A DNA stretch of 64,000 bases from Bugula neritina (taxonomy: Eukaryota; Bryozoa; Gymnolaemata; Cheilostomatida; Bugulidae). The stretch's first letter is position 1. Each line of letters opens with the position of its first letter. The stretch is from assembly GCA_964035545.1 (NCBI GenBank), contig OZ037766.1, positions 6,611,722-6,675,721 on the forward strand. Reading direction: 5' to 3'. A program made the translations under genes and the position numbers. Below the pieces are notes generated by a model. It was not told the DNA's origin. It saw only the letters and a program-made list of their open reading frames with translations, and ran no database searches. Shown here in pieces: positions 1 through 13,860 of the stretch.

Positions 1-2442
1 TCAATTTAAATTAAAATTGTAATACTATTTTAGTATTTATTTATTATTAGTACTGTATTACTAATAGTACTAGTAATACTAATACTAATACTGTAATAGT
101 AATACTAATATTAATAATAATTATAATACTAATAGTAATAAAAATGAAGTTTTCTGAGTTTTACTTTTACTGTTTTAGGCTTAGCTTATACATAATTATA
201 CTATTAGTATTAGTATTACTATAACTATAACTTAGCTTATAGTATAAGCTAAGCCTAAACTAAAAGTAAAACTCTGAAAACTTCACAACTATAACTATAA
301 GTATTGTATAAGTTATACTATAAGTATAAGTTATAGTTATACTCTTATAGTTATAGTATAACTATAAGTATTACTATTACTATTAGTATTAGTATTACTC
401 AATTTGAATTACTGAATTAGTATTACTATTTGATACTTGATGCTATTGCCTATTAGTATTACTATTAGTATTACTATTACTCTATTAGTATTACTATTAG
501 TATTAGGTACAAAAGTAACTTACAACCAATAATTATAATTATAATTAATATAAGACAAGTGAGCTCAAATTTATAATAGTAATCAATCTTAAAAGAGGCA
601 GCAATAACAAATGAACAAATTTATAATAAAATATTATCATCAATATGAATATCACTATTATCTCATAACGATAATCATTGCGACTGGATGGACGGCGTAT
701 CCTTTTAACTATTGTTAGAATATTATTTTTATATGGAGGAACTAACTGTCATTATTATTACTATTCTTGGTAACACTTCATTATATCAACATAATGATGT
801 TGCGTTCATACTTATAGAGTTATCTACCCTTTCAATTAAATAACTGCAAAAATACCAAAACATCGTATCATAAGCAAGTTGAAAATTTGAGAGTTAGTTT
901 CTCTTGAAAACGTTGATGCGCAAACGCCGTATTGTTGCGTAGCCATATTGACAATTCGCCATCTTTGTTTCACATTGTGTTGACTTCGTTGTTCGTTTTC
1001 AAAGTTAGGAGAGTCTACCTCACTGTTGCTCTTCTACTTATAATTCGGACCTTGTGCTGCAGCTGTGAATAATCTTTACACTGGCTACATCAACATAATG
1101 GATGATTGAATTTCACGGAAAGTGAATAAATTCATATTATTCGTATTGACTTTGAAATTCACTTTCAGATTACAATTCCGACTACAGAACGAAACTCAAG
1201 CTTGAACTCTCACTCGTAGTGCTATAGATATTTCTATCGAGTTTGCCATTTAATTGTATACTCACACTGAAGCTGTGATTGTGAATGGTTTTGCCATTGC
1301 TAGTAATATTCTTATACAGATTCAAAGTTATATGAACATTTTCATTATCGTTATGATTTAATAATTTAATTTATGTTATAAATATAATTAGCATTGAACT
1401 TCGGTCTTCGTTCAACTTCATCAATTAGCCTACGACTACTGTCCAAAATTGTGATCAATTTATTGACTAACCTATAGTTAGTCTATTGCTGGACTTGATC
1501 TCAATCTGACTCTCAACCGGAGTATTGTAGATCCAGCTCGATATTGATACGTTTGGCATCCGCATTGTGATTGAATCTAGAGTTGCAATCGACTTCATTC
1601 TCCATTAGCCTTAGGTAAGTCTAAGTAACTTTAACTGAATTAGTAACACTAACTCTTAGGGCTAGTCATACTCAAGGTCAAATTGATCATGATAATGTCT
1701 AAAATTATTCTGGAAGTACTGAATAGTCACAAGTTGCACTTAAAGTTCACATTCACACTGATTTTGAATTGTTCGTAACTTAGAAGTTTAATAAAAAGAT
1801 TTACTTTTTGGGTAACACTAACATTCGAACGGTTTTCTAAATGAGTAAATCACTACAAGCTATTACTATTAGTATTACTATTAGTACTTGGTCAAAGCAA
1901 TTGCTTCTAATTTATACTTGATTTAACCATATTTGTATGAGCATTTTCTCGTTTAGATTATTGACCGATTGAAAAGTTCTAAATAAATCTGTAATTTCTG
2001 GTTCACCAGCGAATCAGTATATAATCAGAATCAGTGTGATTATAGTGAAATAAAAGTATATACTTTAGCTGGCAATTGTTAGTAGGTTACTGTGACTTTC
2101 TTTCAACTTTTCGCTGTTGTAATACCTGTCATAAGAAATACGAAAAAGAAGTAAGAACTTTAAGTGTAATACTATTAGTATTATATACTATATATTATAT
2201 ATAACTCAGATCAACAACCAGGATGAGATGAATATAAATAATATCTTGCTGTTTCCTTTTTTAGAAATAGAAATAGAATTAAAATGTGAAAGTTTGCTTT
2301 GTTTGAAACCTTTTTTTACAATTAAAAATAGTTTACAATAATTGCAAAGCTGACAGTTATACACCAAGACCACTTCATAATATTTATAAGTTTACATTTG
2401 TGTATTTGTTGTAGTTGTTGCTTCTGGGTAGACTCTAGAAGT
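1..2442. other. Intergenic region upstream of RBBP6
   Basis: No coding exon is supported here. The first ~550 bases and patches near 1860 and 2165 are low-complexity runs of TAGTAT/ATTACT-type units mixed with their complements, so they can form many short hairpins. The rest is AT-rich unique-looking sequence. The RBBP6 5' UTR and promoter should lie in the last part, but I see no convincing TATA box or initiator and do not place a start site. Confidence 0.6.
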
Positions 2443-5400
2443 ATGTCTCACATTTACTACAAGTTTCAAAGTAGTAATGATCATGATATCGTAAAGTTTG
2501 ACGGGCTATCAATCTCACTAACAGAGTTAAAGAGCTTGATACTAGCAAAATCTAAAGTTGCTGGCTCTACAGATTTTTCCCTGCAAATCACTAATGCTCA
2601 AACAAAAGAAGGTTTGTGTTTTACGAACATTCCAACATGTTTTATATATGCATGTATGTATCACAATTCATTGATTTTTGTTTTTTTTAAAGAAAAAAAA
2701 AGCTGTTTCACAATGGTTGCTATAAATTTCTGTAAAAAATATTTTTTGTTTACCATTCAGTTTACAAGAATGATAGCGATCTTATTCCCAAGAATACATC
2801 GGTCACAGTAACCAGAGTTCCTGTACCAAAAGTATATAAAGGGTGGGTATTTTTTATACTCCCAAATCATCATTTGTTAAATTGTTAGGTAAACTGACAT
2901 TGTAGCTTCTATTGGAATGAGATTATCAATTTAAAAAGTTGTTTTTCTTAGACTAGCTATTTGTTGTATATTCTTTGTTTTAAGATTTCACCCTAAAATG
3001 CCACCTATTACTAAATTTAGCTTAAATTCTTTGTTGTTCTTTTAGTGAAGAAGACGTTGAAAATGTACGTAAACAAATAATTCATGGTTTGTGGTGCTTG
3101 ATGTTTGTAAGTATATGATATATCATACCTGGCTGGAGGATTTATCCACAAGCCATAGAGGCAATCGAGGTTTGAAAAGCTGCACATTTTGATGATATTG
3201 TAAGCAAGTCAAACTCTGGACACAAATAAAGGATGTTTTATGTCCAAGAGATACTTGCATTGATTATCTGTGATATTTTAAATTTATTTTATTTTTAGAT
3301 AATTTTTATTGCTCAACATTTTTTAAATTATATTTATCTGCATATACCATCTTTTAAAGAGGTTCTACTTTTATCTTGTTAAGTTTATGTTTGGAATAAA
3401 TAAGTTTACAACAAGTTTTTAGCTTTTACCATTGTAGCTAAAACTCGCTCCTTCTCTTAGGAAACTTTAATAGTTTTCTGCCAAATTTTACCTTGAAGCA
3501 TCTGCTATGTATGAAATAACATGGGCATATGTATCTAAAGTCTTGAAAACCCAATGTTGGGAGGTAAAATTTTGTGCACTCTTAGGTCCCAGGTTTGTGT
3601 GGAGCTGTAGCTGGAATTTCATTGATCGATGCATCATGCTTCAGTATTGTGAGAGGTTTTTTTTTACAATCCTTGGGACAATGCAGTATTTTAATTATGA
3701 AAATTTATCAAATTGTTTCATCAGCTGCTAAATTTAATTCCTGAGGTTATCATGACCATATAAAATATTACTTAGAAAGAAGTAGAAATATCTTGCTAAA
3801 TAAATAATATCAAACACATGCGATTATTAGCTTGATCTTATTCATTCAGCCAAACATTTCTACTGCTTTTCAAGTATGTTTTATATAGTCTACTTCAACG
3901 TAAGCCTAGATTCAAAACCTAAGTTTTCCATAAAAGGAAAGTGTTCGCTGAAATGAGGTGTTCTATATTTATTTGATTTTACTAAGACCCAAATACGCTT
4001 AGTTTATAAATACTCTTGAGCTATTTTACCTTCAGCAGCCACTGCTTAATATTTGTTTCTGCCTTCTCAACTACATTGCTCTCTGTATCTCACTAAGCTG
4101 CCTCAACTTGTGACATAGAATTTTCAATACCAGACTTAACTCATGGTTTTTTAAATTCACCATTTTGTCCCTATACGCGCATACATAAGCCACAAAATGA
4201 GGGTCCAAACCCTACTAGTGGCCTATAGAATTTCGTGAGAAATTGAACCGTGAGATTTGGAGGAAGCTCGTAGTTTAAAAAATAGCTCAAACATAACCTG
4301 ATTAGCAGACTATCTAGTATTTTGTGAAACACCATTTTCATATGCCATTTTTGATGTAACCATCCCTTCTGCAGTTATCTAGTTTTATTTGAATACTTCG
4401 GATGAATGCTTCCGCCTCTTCACTGGTTGCATTTAATGCTCTATTTTTCTGGCTGATGTTTTAGGCAATTTGGGTCCTCAAAATTTTTGAACAAATGCTT
4501 TTTCTAAAATAGTCGGAACAGAATTGCTCAATTTATCTAAAAAGTACAATGGCCTAATAAACTGCAGCTCCACACTTTGAGGACGTGTCGACACAAAAAA
4601 TTTGCACTTCAGTGGTTCCCAATAACATCAGGTTGTTGGTGATTGGGAGCTTTCGGAAACCACTCGTGACATTTTGCACTAGAATATTTGGAACGAGTTC
4701 TTAAATGGAAAATCTGCACTTGGTATTGAGAATGAAGAATTTATGCATGCTAGCCTGTTGACAGTGTACTATAATAGACTGCCAGTTCTTGCTTCATAGC
4801 CCCAGGAGCAATGTTTTTGACCTCAATTGTTAACAACCTAGGTGTATCAACTATGAACTTTTTCTTAGCTCCTAATTGTTTGATTTTTTTTTATTTCTGC
4901 AAACAAAATTTTTAGAAGTTGCAGTTTATGTGATAAATTCTTCATTAGTGAACCAACTCTGAATAGCTGTCAATAATTTCAGAAATCATGTTATGTCAAC
5001 ATTGTCAAATGCACATCTTCATTTCATAACTTCTGTAAACTTGTTTTCTCACCATTTGCTCATATTTGATTTCGCATCCTGTCAGGTAAACTGATGATCT
5101 GTGATAATGTTACCTGTTGAAAGTTTTGCCAAGACTGCCACCATGTGCCAATCTTCAGCAGATGGTGCTGTTTCAATGAATAAAGCAGACATGCTGTGTT
5201 TAAGCCTATAATGTCCAATTCAATAAAATATTTTCGAATTGTGTTACTGTTTACAAAAATAAAAATATCTTGTTTTTCTATAGCTCTTGTGACTTTAGTA
5301 CTGGAATGTGATGTAGTTGTGAGCCTATGATATATGTATTGTTACCATGTTTTCTATTTCTCTATCAACAGATGGATGAAGATTCTCATCTTGCCTTTCT

Positions 5401-8400
5401 TGCCAAGGTATAGCCTTAAAGTGTTTAGTATTGAAACTATTGTTACTAAGGAACACATTATTCATTTAGAATTGTAGCTTTCTGACCCTGTTCACTGGTT
5501 ATTTACTATTATTGAATTTGCAGCTACTTAGTGTTTTTATCAGATATATGGATATAGTGCTAAACAGTTTTTATTTTGTGTAGAAATGAACATTGTTGAA
5601 GTTTATGTCTTCAATGGCTTGAACTAGCTGCATAAACCACATAATAGGTTTCTGCTGCTAGAAAATCAATGGCTCTAGGAATATGTTTAGTTCATATTAA
5701 TATACTTCAGTGTCTGGTGCTCAACCAGTCCTGAATCTGACTTCACCAGACAACTGATAGTCTCTAGGCAATGTATGCTGGATACCAATAAAGTACTTGA
5801 AGCACCATTATACCATTTAGTTTTGGGCAGCATACATATTCAGCAGCATGTTACATATTTTAGCGAGCTGACAAATCTATAAGTCTTGCCGAGGAGCAGA
5901 GTATCCGCAGTATGATGACTGAATCTACAAGTGATTATGCAGTGGAGAACTACACAGTACGACCCAATGTCGTTCCTAGGGGTTCATCATTTGGAACCCC
6001 ACACGCGGGTTATATTTGCAAAAGGTGTGCTTATGACTACTGTTTTTTTCTTGCTTTAAATGAAATTTATCTAATCTTGCAGTATATTTAGTTGAAAGTG
6101 TTCAAAAAATACTTACCTTTCATGTCTTCGCTTGTCATAAATCCTACAATCTGCAATAAACACTGGTTTTGCCAACTTTTTTTCTGTTAGCATCTTAACT
6201 TGCTTTATAAAGTTATCTCAGTATTATACTATACAAGCTAAGTCGGTTAAATGCTGGGTTATCTTGGAATTGGCATAAATATGTTGCCATATGTTTTTCC
6301 ATGGATAATGTTAGTATTCTTATTTTGAGCCTGAAGGTATACTTTAAATATAGGCTAAATTATTGTGATTAGTATTGGGTTGGGTTGAGTTTGCAGTCGT
6401 TCAGTGCTGCTCTAGATTCTCAATTTAGTGTTCTGTTGAACTGCTTCTTTCTTGTAACTTGTTTGAAAATGTTACAGTGTAACAAATTCTTCATTTTAGG
6501 TGTCAGAAACCTGGCCACTACATTCAAAACTGTCCGTCCCAGATAAACTCTGCCTACAGAATGCCAGCTGCCAGATTACCAAAAGGACCTACCATTAGAC
6601 ATGGACATGGAATTCCCATGGATTTTCTTGTTCCAGCACTCCCTGATGCCCCAGGAGCAGTGTGGACAAAGTATGGGTTCGCTACAACCAAGAAGGATGT
6701 GTAAGTGGAGCCTATTCAGGTTAATGTAGCATGTGTACCATATTTATTATCTTGTTCTATCTTGTAATTGTCTTGATTGCAAATGTTGTAGGGAGGCCTA
6801 TGAGGATGCGGCCAGAAAGAAGTCTAACCAAGCCAAACCTGACCTGCCAGAATTTGAGATACCTTCCAACTTTATTTGTCCCATCTGTAATGAGATAATG
6901 ACTGACGCTGTTAAAACCAGCTGCTGTGCCACACATTTCTGTGATTCTTGTAAGTTCTATTCATCCCACAGCAATTTTTTGTTGAGCTAAAAATGTTCAT
7001 TAATAGTGTATTGTTTAGTAGTATATTGCCATTTTAGTTGATAAAATTGTGCCAATGCATTTTCTATGAACACGAATACTTTCACAGGTGTTCGCACTGC
7101 ACTTTTGGAAGACGAAGACAAGAGTTGTCCGCACTGCGGGGAGTTGGAATACCCCGACTCGCTTCAACCCGACATATTATTGCGAAATGCCATCACCACT
7201 TTCCTCAACAAGACAAAGAATGGCTTTAGGATTGTCCAAAAGTCAAAGAAACCTTCCCCTGCCTCAACGCTGGCCTCAGCAACGGCAGCCGATACATCTG
7301 CAACTACCTCTACCCAGTCTACGCCACCCACAGTGTAAGTTCTCAGTATTTTCTATGTTCAATAAGTGACTACCAACTTGTGTGATATGTGAACCATTCA
7401 CGGAACCAGAATGTAACAGTAACCTATGTTATATGCTTTTAGCACAAATTCCAGTGCAGCTACTACTTCTACTGCCTCTGAAGCTGCAGCTACAGCCGCA
7501 CCCTTGTCATCTGCTAGTCAAGGAAGTACTGAAACTTCTACCATTGTAACTGAGTCTTCAGTCAGTACCCCTGCATCTGCTGTTGCATCCACCACTTCCA
7601 CTGCACTATCATCTACTGCAGCAGTTACTACAGCTATTAGTAAGTGCCATATTATCTCTATAATATAATATACTACTGTCACTGTATATAATATACTACT
7701 GTCACTATATAATATACTACTGTCATTGTAAATAATATACTACTGTCACTATATATAATATACTACTGTCACTAGATATAATATACTACTGTCACTATAT
7801 ATAATATACTACTGTCACTGTATATAATATACTACTGTTACTGTATATAATATACTGCTGTTACTCTATATAATATACTACTGTCACTCTATATAATATA
7901 CTACTGTCACTAGATATAATATACTACTGTCACTATATATAATATACTACTGTCACTGTATATAATATACTACTGTCACTAGATATAATATACTACTGTC
8001 ACTATATATAATATACTACTGTCACTGTATAATACAATATACCATCATGGTTTTTATAAGTTCTCTCGTTTTTCTTTTCAGGTGCAGAGGTTGCTCCTGG
8101 CACAGTGCCAGTCACTCAAATGGCTGCGGCGCCCGCGCTTACCCCTGCAGCAGTCATAGCAACTTCTTCAATAGTCAGCAGCACTGTGGCTCAGCCAATG
8201 ACAGCCTCAGGTTATGCTGCCAGCTCTGTGCCCTATAACCCCCCACCCACCTACCCTCAACCTATGTACCGGCCAGGTTTGTCACTATATAAGTTAACAG
8301 CCACTGTGCTAGCTGATTACTTCCATGTTACTTGCAGCTTATAGGATTTTTATTTGTAATTCGTTTTTGAATGTTTACTTTCTTTTTGAAAAGTCACAAC

Positions 8401-11400
8401 TGTAATCAATTCAACATTCTGCTCATGTTAAACTTATATGTGTTTATACCTGTAGCTGTGCCAGCTCCTTACGCAACATTCCCACCTGGGATGAGGCCGG
8501 GCTTTGTGCCTCCCTTTGTCCAGACTCCAGCCGTGTACAACGCTGTCACCCCATACCCGGTGAGTCGTCATACCCTGGCTAGCTACTCGTGGCTAGCTAC
8601 TCTCTGGTGAACATGTAGTTTCGTCGTGCTATTTGTTACACTGTATGTGTCTTGTAGCACAGCTTATTCAGTTTCATCTCTCCTTTTCTAGATGATGACA
8701 GCTACTGGTCAGCCGATATTAACTAAAGAAGAGTTCTACAAAACTAAAGCTGAGTTGCTAGAACAACGGATCAAAGAGTAAGCACTATTCAGAGATTATC
8801 TTGTGTTTCTAGTTTCTATTTTACTTTCATGTATCATGTTTACCATAAAGTAACTTCTTTGCAACTTATTTTAAGACTGTGTTGAATTAACAAATACAAA
8901 CCGAAGTATTTCCAGTAGAACAGTAATGTTCTTCAATCCTTATTGTCTTAAATATTGTGATATTTTACTGTATAGATCAATTCAGACTAGAAACCAGAAG
9001 TCTCAAAGGTGATTGCTTATAGCTCTAAACTTTATCCTGTTTATTACATTATGGTTTATTTTGCTGTTAGTTTTCTGTTTTGCTTTTTTTCCTAACGCTT
9101 CTTTTGTTGTTCTTCTAACACCACAGATCTGAAGTAAACAAAAAGCCAAAAGATAAAGTAATGGATGCATTTGAAGATGTTTTTCAAGCCAGACCTCGGG
9201 CTCGTTCTAGGTCACGAAGTCCGAGAAGTAGGTCACCGCGACCCAGATCTCGTGGTAGGCGTAGCTACTCGAGGTCACCCGGTAGAAGGAGGTCCTACTC
9301 CAGATCTCCTAGAAGAAAGCGGAGTATATCGCCTCGCCCATACTATAGGCGGAGGTATGAGCGTGTTTTCAAGTCCTTGCTTACAGCCAGCATGTTGATT
9401 GCATGAGGTTGATGTTACAAGTTGTCACTTTGACATAAATAGTCATGACATCATCAGTTGAGAGTTTGGTGTTGACACTATTTAGGTTTGGTGAGAATTA
9501 CTATAAATTGGCACGCATTTAACACAATTTTCTCATCTAGTTTTCGTAGCATTTTATATTTGGTTTCTGATGTTTAGATCAAGAACTCCACCTATGCACA
9601 GAGAATATCGGCGGGGTGACAACTACTATGGAAGTAGATCTGATGAATATTACAGGCGAGAGCGAGATGATAGGTGGGCAGACAACTCTCTGTACTATAC
9701 TCTGTAAGGTTGTTTCAGGCTGTATTTGGCACTTATGTAATGCTGTATGTTTACAGATATGTAGACAAGTATTTCTATAATGGATATAGTGATAGACTGA
9801 GTCCTTACCAGCGATATGTCGATGGCCGCGGGGCTGTGTACACCCCTCCATTGAGAGGAGTTTCTCCAGACTATCCTTCACCTCGTAGTTACCCATACTC
9901 TCCCCGTAGGAAGGATGACAAACATTCGGACTGTAAGCCTATTATATATATGATTCTATGTGCTAAAGTAGTAGTCTTATATGGCATGGTTTCAATACTA
10001 ACTACTGTTTATATAATTTATTTGCATATTTATGTATAATTTATCAGATAATTTGTTGATACTTCTCAGCTCCTCTACAAACATTACAATCAAAATGATT
10101 TTTGTGTAGAAAGTGTTGTTAAAACATATTAATGCCGTTATTCTGTTGTGTATTAACTTTTGTTGCAATAAGAAAATTGGTGAACATGTTTTTAACCAAG
10201 AAAATATACAGGTTTGGCAAACTGAAATATCTGTAAATGAACAACTTGCTTTTATGCATGTAAGCTTTAATATTTTGCCATTTTGATGCAGTTCAATTTG
10301 ATAATTTTGTGTTGATGTTTTTTCTGTACTACCTAAATGATATGAGAAATTGGTGCCCTGTTCTTATAATTCAACAGGCAAAGTACAAGTATTTTGAAAA
10401 CAGCTTAGATGGTTTCTTATTTATTCTATATTGGAGAAATTTATAATCTACAACAGTAATAAAATGTCTTTCTGTGTCACGTATAGATTATGAGGTTGAA
10501 AACCTTTTATATTAGAGAAAATTATAATCTACAATAGTAATAGAATATCTTTCTGTATCGCATATAGACTATGAGGATAAGGACCGGAGGCGGTATAATG
10601 ATGAAGGGTATAAATATAACGAGGAGAGACGATATGGTGACAGCGAGTATGAGTACAGCAGGCGGAGGCGTAGAGATGATGAATATAATCGAGATGGCTA
10701 CAAGTATGACGATAAATATGAAGAAAACTCAAAGACCTCCCGTAAGCGTAAAGAGCGCCAAGGTGAGCTAATGCTAAGTATCAAGTCCTGTTTCACTCAA
10801 CACTTCAAAAAGTAACAGGAAATACTCATATACTATTGTATAAGCTGTATTACTGTATTCTTGTGTTGTTCAGATGAAGCTTCTGGTGAAGAGCCGGAGA
10901 AGAAGCCAGCGTCTAATAAGGACTCCAGATCTAGATCCAAGGAGAAAGTAAAGGTTGGCAGCACTTCTAGATCTAAGAAACAGCGAAGACAATCTGTATC
11001 ACCCAGTGACAGTAGCAGTAGATCCGAAGATGAGAAATCCGCTGACAGTGCACAAGAGGTAGTGGCGTAACTCTCACTATATTCTACCGCTGTCAATAAA
11101 ACTCACACAAGCTTATACTCACTATCCCCCTGAGAAACCCCTGATGAAAAGGGTTGTTTTTTAAAGGACTTATTCATATGTGGCACAGGAGCAATTATAA
11201 CTGGATGCTTTTCCTAACATCACCAATTACCTTTACTGGGAATCGAACCCATACTTTCGTGTTTATTAAGCCAGCGCTCTAACCCCTAGACCTGCTCCTT
11301 ATTGTACTGCTGTCAATACTCGTCATAAATAAGGAGCATCAATCTCTTTATTTTGTACCACTGTGAATACTGATCTATTTTGTATTGTGGTGTTGCAAGT

Positions 11401-13353
11401 TATATTGTAATTCATAGACTCGGGAGGTTAAGCAAGCAAAAGCAAAGAAAGACAAAGTAGTCAAGTGTGCTGCTCAATCCAGTGACATCTCGGATGCTGA
11501 AACCAAAGTTAAGCCCAAAAAATCTTCATCCAAGACAAAGGCAGGCCACAGCAAGAGTAAAACCAAATCTGCTAAAAGCAAAAAGTCAGCTGACACCAAA
11601 TCCACATCTAATGATGTTTCTGGTGATAAATCAGCAAAGTCAACTGATAAAAAGCAGAAAAGGAAAAAGAATGCTTCAGCTGTTAAAACTGAGGTATGCA
11701 TAAGTATGATATAAACATACTAAACTGTGCTTATGCTACTTGAGCTACTGATAGTACAGCAGGAGTGTCTCTAAACGCAGATCTGTTCATTTCACCATGT
11801 GACTAATTTTCAATATACATTTTTTTTCAAATATTTTTACAGCACATTTTTATTTTAAACGTACCATGTTTTTAGGATCCAAAGGAAAAAGTAATGCCTC
11901 TAGTGGCTGGTGAGAATGCGGCCGAAAGCAAATCTTCAACTTCCACTGCTGCAGCTGCCATCAAACCCGAAGCCTCGGTATCAACTTCTAGTCAAGTTAC
12001 TACAGCTTCCAGTCAAGACTCTGACAGCTCTATCAGATTCGCTGATCTCACAGGTTCATATCCTCATGATTTTAATGTAATAATAACTGATTTGGTGAGT
12101 GTCTGCAGCAACCCACTATTGCTAGAGATTATGTGACGCCGTGTGTAAGTTGTGTTTTGGTTTCACAGGCGAGGAAGATGAACATCCAGCCATGCCGGCG
12201 AAGGACCTGGATATCCAGATTATTCCAGTGCCCCAAACTAGTAAATGGGATAATGATGACTCTGAATCTGATAACAAAGTCTCCATTCCACGCACTAGTA
12301 AATCTGCTGGGCACGGGCAATCAAACTCTGTCTCTAAGAAAGTCTTGGCTTCTGCCGACAGTGTCATACGGAACAAGCAAGTTCAACCAATGAGTGGGCC
12401 GGCGAAAAAGCGCAGTGTCCACCTGCCTGATAGGAATGCAGATAGTGAAAAAAAAGTGCAACTCGATGGTTAGTGTTCACTGGTCATGTGTTATTCAAAC
12501 CAAGTTACAGATTTCACACTCCAGTAAATCATCGATGGGTTAGTTGTTTAACAGTAGATTATTATCTGTTGGTACAATATGGCTGGTTTGTATTTTAGAT
12601 TCTGATGGTAAATCTGATCTTCGTGAGAAACTTAAACGAATTAAAAATAGGAAATCTTCAATTTCTAGTGACTGTGAAAAGAATACTGATCACTCTTTGG
12701 GAAAACTCCGGTCAGATGTAACTGACAAGTCGTATGCCAGTAGCAGGTCTAGTGATAGACATGATGGAGGTAAAGAAAGGTCTAAATTAAAAGATAGTGA
12801 GAGAGGGAAAGCCAGCCGTGAGAGTAGTAAAATCTCTAGAGAATCTCAGCATAAGAAATCTTCAGGAGAGAATAAGGAAGAACGATCAGAGTCAAGAAGA
12901 TCTGACCGGGACCGTGATGATGTCTCACCCAGCTCTAAACGTGCCAAGTATAGCTCTGAAGGCAGTTCTAGCGCTCCTACAGTTGACAAACTTTCCGACA
13001 ATAAAGATGTTGCTGATAAAGACAGCAATGATATCAAACCCCGTAATAAAGGTGCTAAAGTGACTAAAACCGCCTCACATAATGCTTTAACTAGTCAAAT
13101 TAGTGAAGAGCCATTTGAGCCAGACTATGATATAGAACTCGGCGAGTCTAATCGCTCTGCCGAAAATAGTGATCATCACGTAAGCACTCAGTCTGACGAG
13201 GAGGATTGTGCGAGCAACAGCGAATCCGAAGATGATTCGGAAGTGAAAAAGAGTAAAAAACACAAACGGAGATCGTCCAGTAGCAAACACAAAAAACATA
13301 AGAAGCACAGCAAAAAGAGCAAGCATAAAAAGCATAAAAGTGATCGCAAGTAA
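2443..13353 (+). CDS. RBBP6: E3 ubiquitin-protein ligase RBBP6 (22 coding exons)
   Basis: Nuclear RING E3 ligase and mRNA 3'-end processing factor family. Exons: 2443-2611, 2761-2842, 3046-3064, 5372-5407, 5864-6024, 6500-6700, 6792-6949, 7088-7334, 7443-7639, 8082-8276, 8456-8559, 8692-8777, 8976-9008, 9127-9354, 9578-9673, 9757-9932, 10568-10762, 10874-11058, 11418-11693, 11876-12053, 12169-12468, 12599-13353. Phases agree and give about 1358 aa. Visible parts: N-terminal ubiquitin-like DWNN domain (MSHIYYKF..., ending LIPKNTSVTVTRVP), a CCHC zinc knuckle split over exons 5/6 (C-x2-C-x4-H-x4-C, RCQKPGHYIQNC), a RING-type finger in exons 7/8 (FICPICNEIMTDAV...CCATHFCDSC...CPHC), Ala/Ser/Thr- and Pro-rich linkers, an EEFY-containing segment, an RS-rich exon 14, then a long charged tail ending in poly-(KHKK). 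The start is chosen because MSHIYYKF is the family N-terminus; the in-frame codons upstream are not conserved. Small exon borders could shift by a few bases. Confidence 0.95.
7664..8040. repeat. 23-bp minisatellite in RBBP6 intron 9
   Basis: About 16 tandem copies of a 23-bp unit of the form ATACTACTGTCACTATATATAAT, with 1-4 differences per unit (CACT/CATT/TACT; ATATAT/GTATAT/AGATAT). It begins about 25 bases after the exon 9 donor and stops just before the pyrimidine tract of exon 10, so it fills most of this intron. Confidence 0.9.
10425..10576 (+). repeat. Tandem duplication of a splice-acceptor region in RBBP6
   Basis: Two diverged copies of a ~71-bp block (10425-10495 and about 10506-10576) lie end to end. 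Each ends in a candidate acceptor followed by A(T/C)TATGAGG. The second copy is the real start of exon 17 (10568), continuing in frame. In the first copy the equivalent site at about 10486 is followed after eight bases by a potential GT donor and leads into no long open frame. It therefore looks like a decoy or relic acceptor. Confidence 0.7.
11118..11302 (-). mobile_element. tRNA-derived SINE, copy 1 (RBBP6 intron 18)
   Basis: Read on the minus strand, the element starts with a tRNA-like head. An A-box-like stretch (GGTCTAGGGGTTAGAGC, around 11277-11292) is followed by a B box GGTTCGATTCC (around 11239-11249), as in a pol III internal promoter. A tail block then carries a 'gatgttaggaaaagcatccag' motif and ends with 'catcaggggtttctca'. 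A second copy in the same orientation lies at 19880-20068. It cannot be a working tRNA because the acceptor stem and CCA end are replaced by the tail. Confidence 0.8.
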
Positions 13354-13830
13354 CAAAAGCTGTCATTTCAACTAATATGCTTTGGTGACTTGGTAAAATT
13401 AGTGTGGCAATGTGCAGCCACCAGTATATTCCGTACCTGTGCTAGTACAAGTGGCCATGCAACTGTAAATCTTCCTGGAATTATTCATTTTGTCTTCTGT
13501 GATGAGCTCATGTTTTTTACATTGAGCATAATGATGCATTTAATTGCTTTAACTCAATCTTGCTACAGTCAAGCCAGTTACTCTGAACTATCTACTTTAC
13601 TTATAATATAATTAAAATCTATTTTTACGAATATGTGTAATGAAATTGGTAGCTATCACTTTTTTGAGTATACCAAAGTGAATGTTTTATAAAATGTCTT
13701 GATGTATTATTTTGAAATTCAGGCCATTTTGTACATAATAATTAAAGTAAGTGTATGGAAAGGATACTAGTTACAACCATTAAATTCCAGGGTCTTTTGT
13801 GTATTATTGATATTTTAATGAGGCAGATGC

Positions 13831-13836
13831 AATAAA
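13831..13836 (+). terminator. Probable RBBP6 polyadenylation signal
   Basis: AATAAA, followed by a second overlapping AATAAA-like hexamer, about 480 bases after the RBBP6 stop codon. T/GT-rich sequence (TTTTTTGTGTG) lies ~30 bases downstream, which fits a cleavage site near 13860. The stretch 13354-13860 is then the 3' UTR; no other gene is seen up to cytochrome c. Confidence 0.6.
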
Positions 13837-13860
13837 AAATAAATATAAATACTGTGCTCA

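Noticed and set aside
11238-11302. A tRNA gene (A and B box visible)
   Set aside because: The acceptor stem and 3' end are not formed and a conserved SINE tail follows; a second copy has the same structure.
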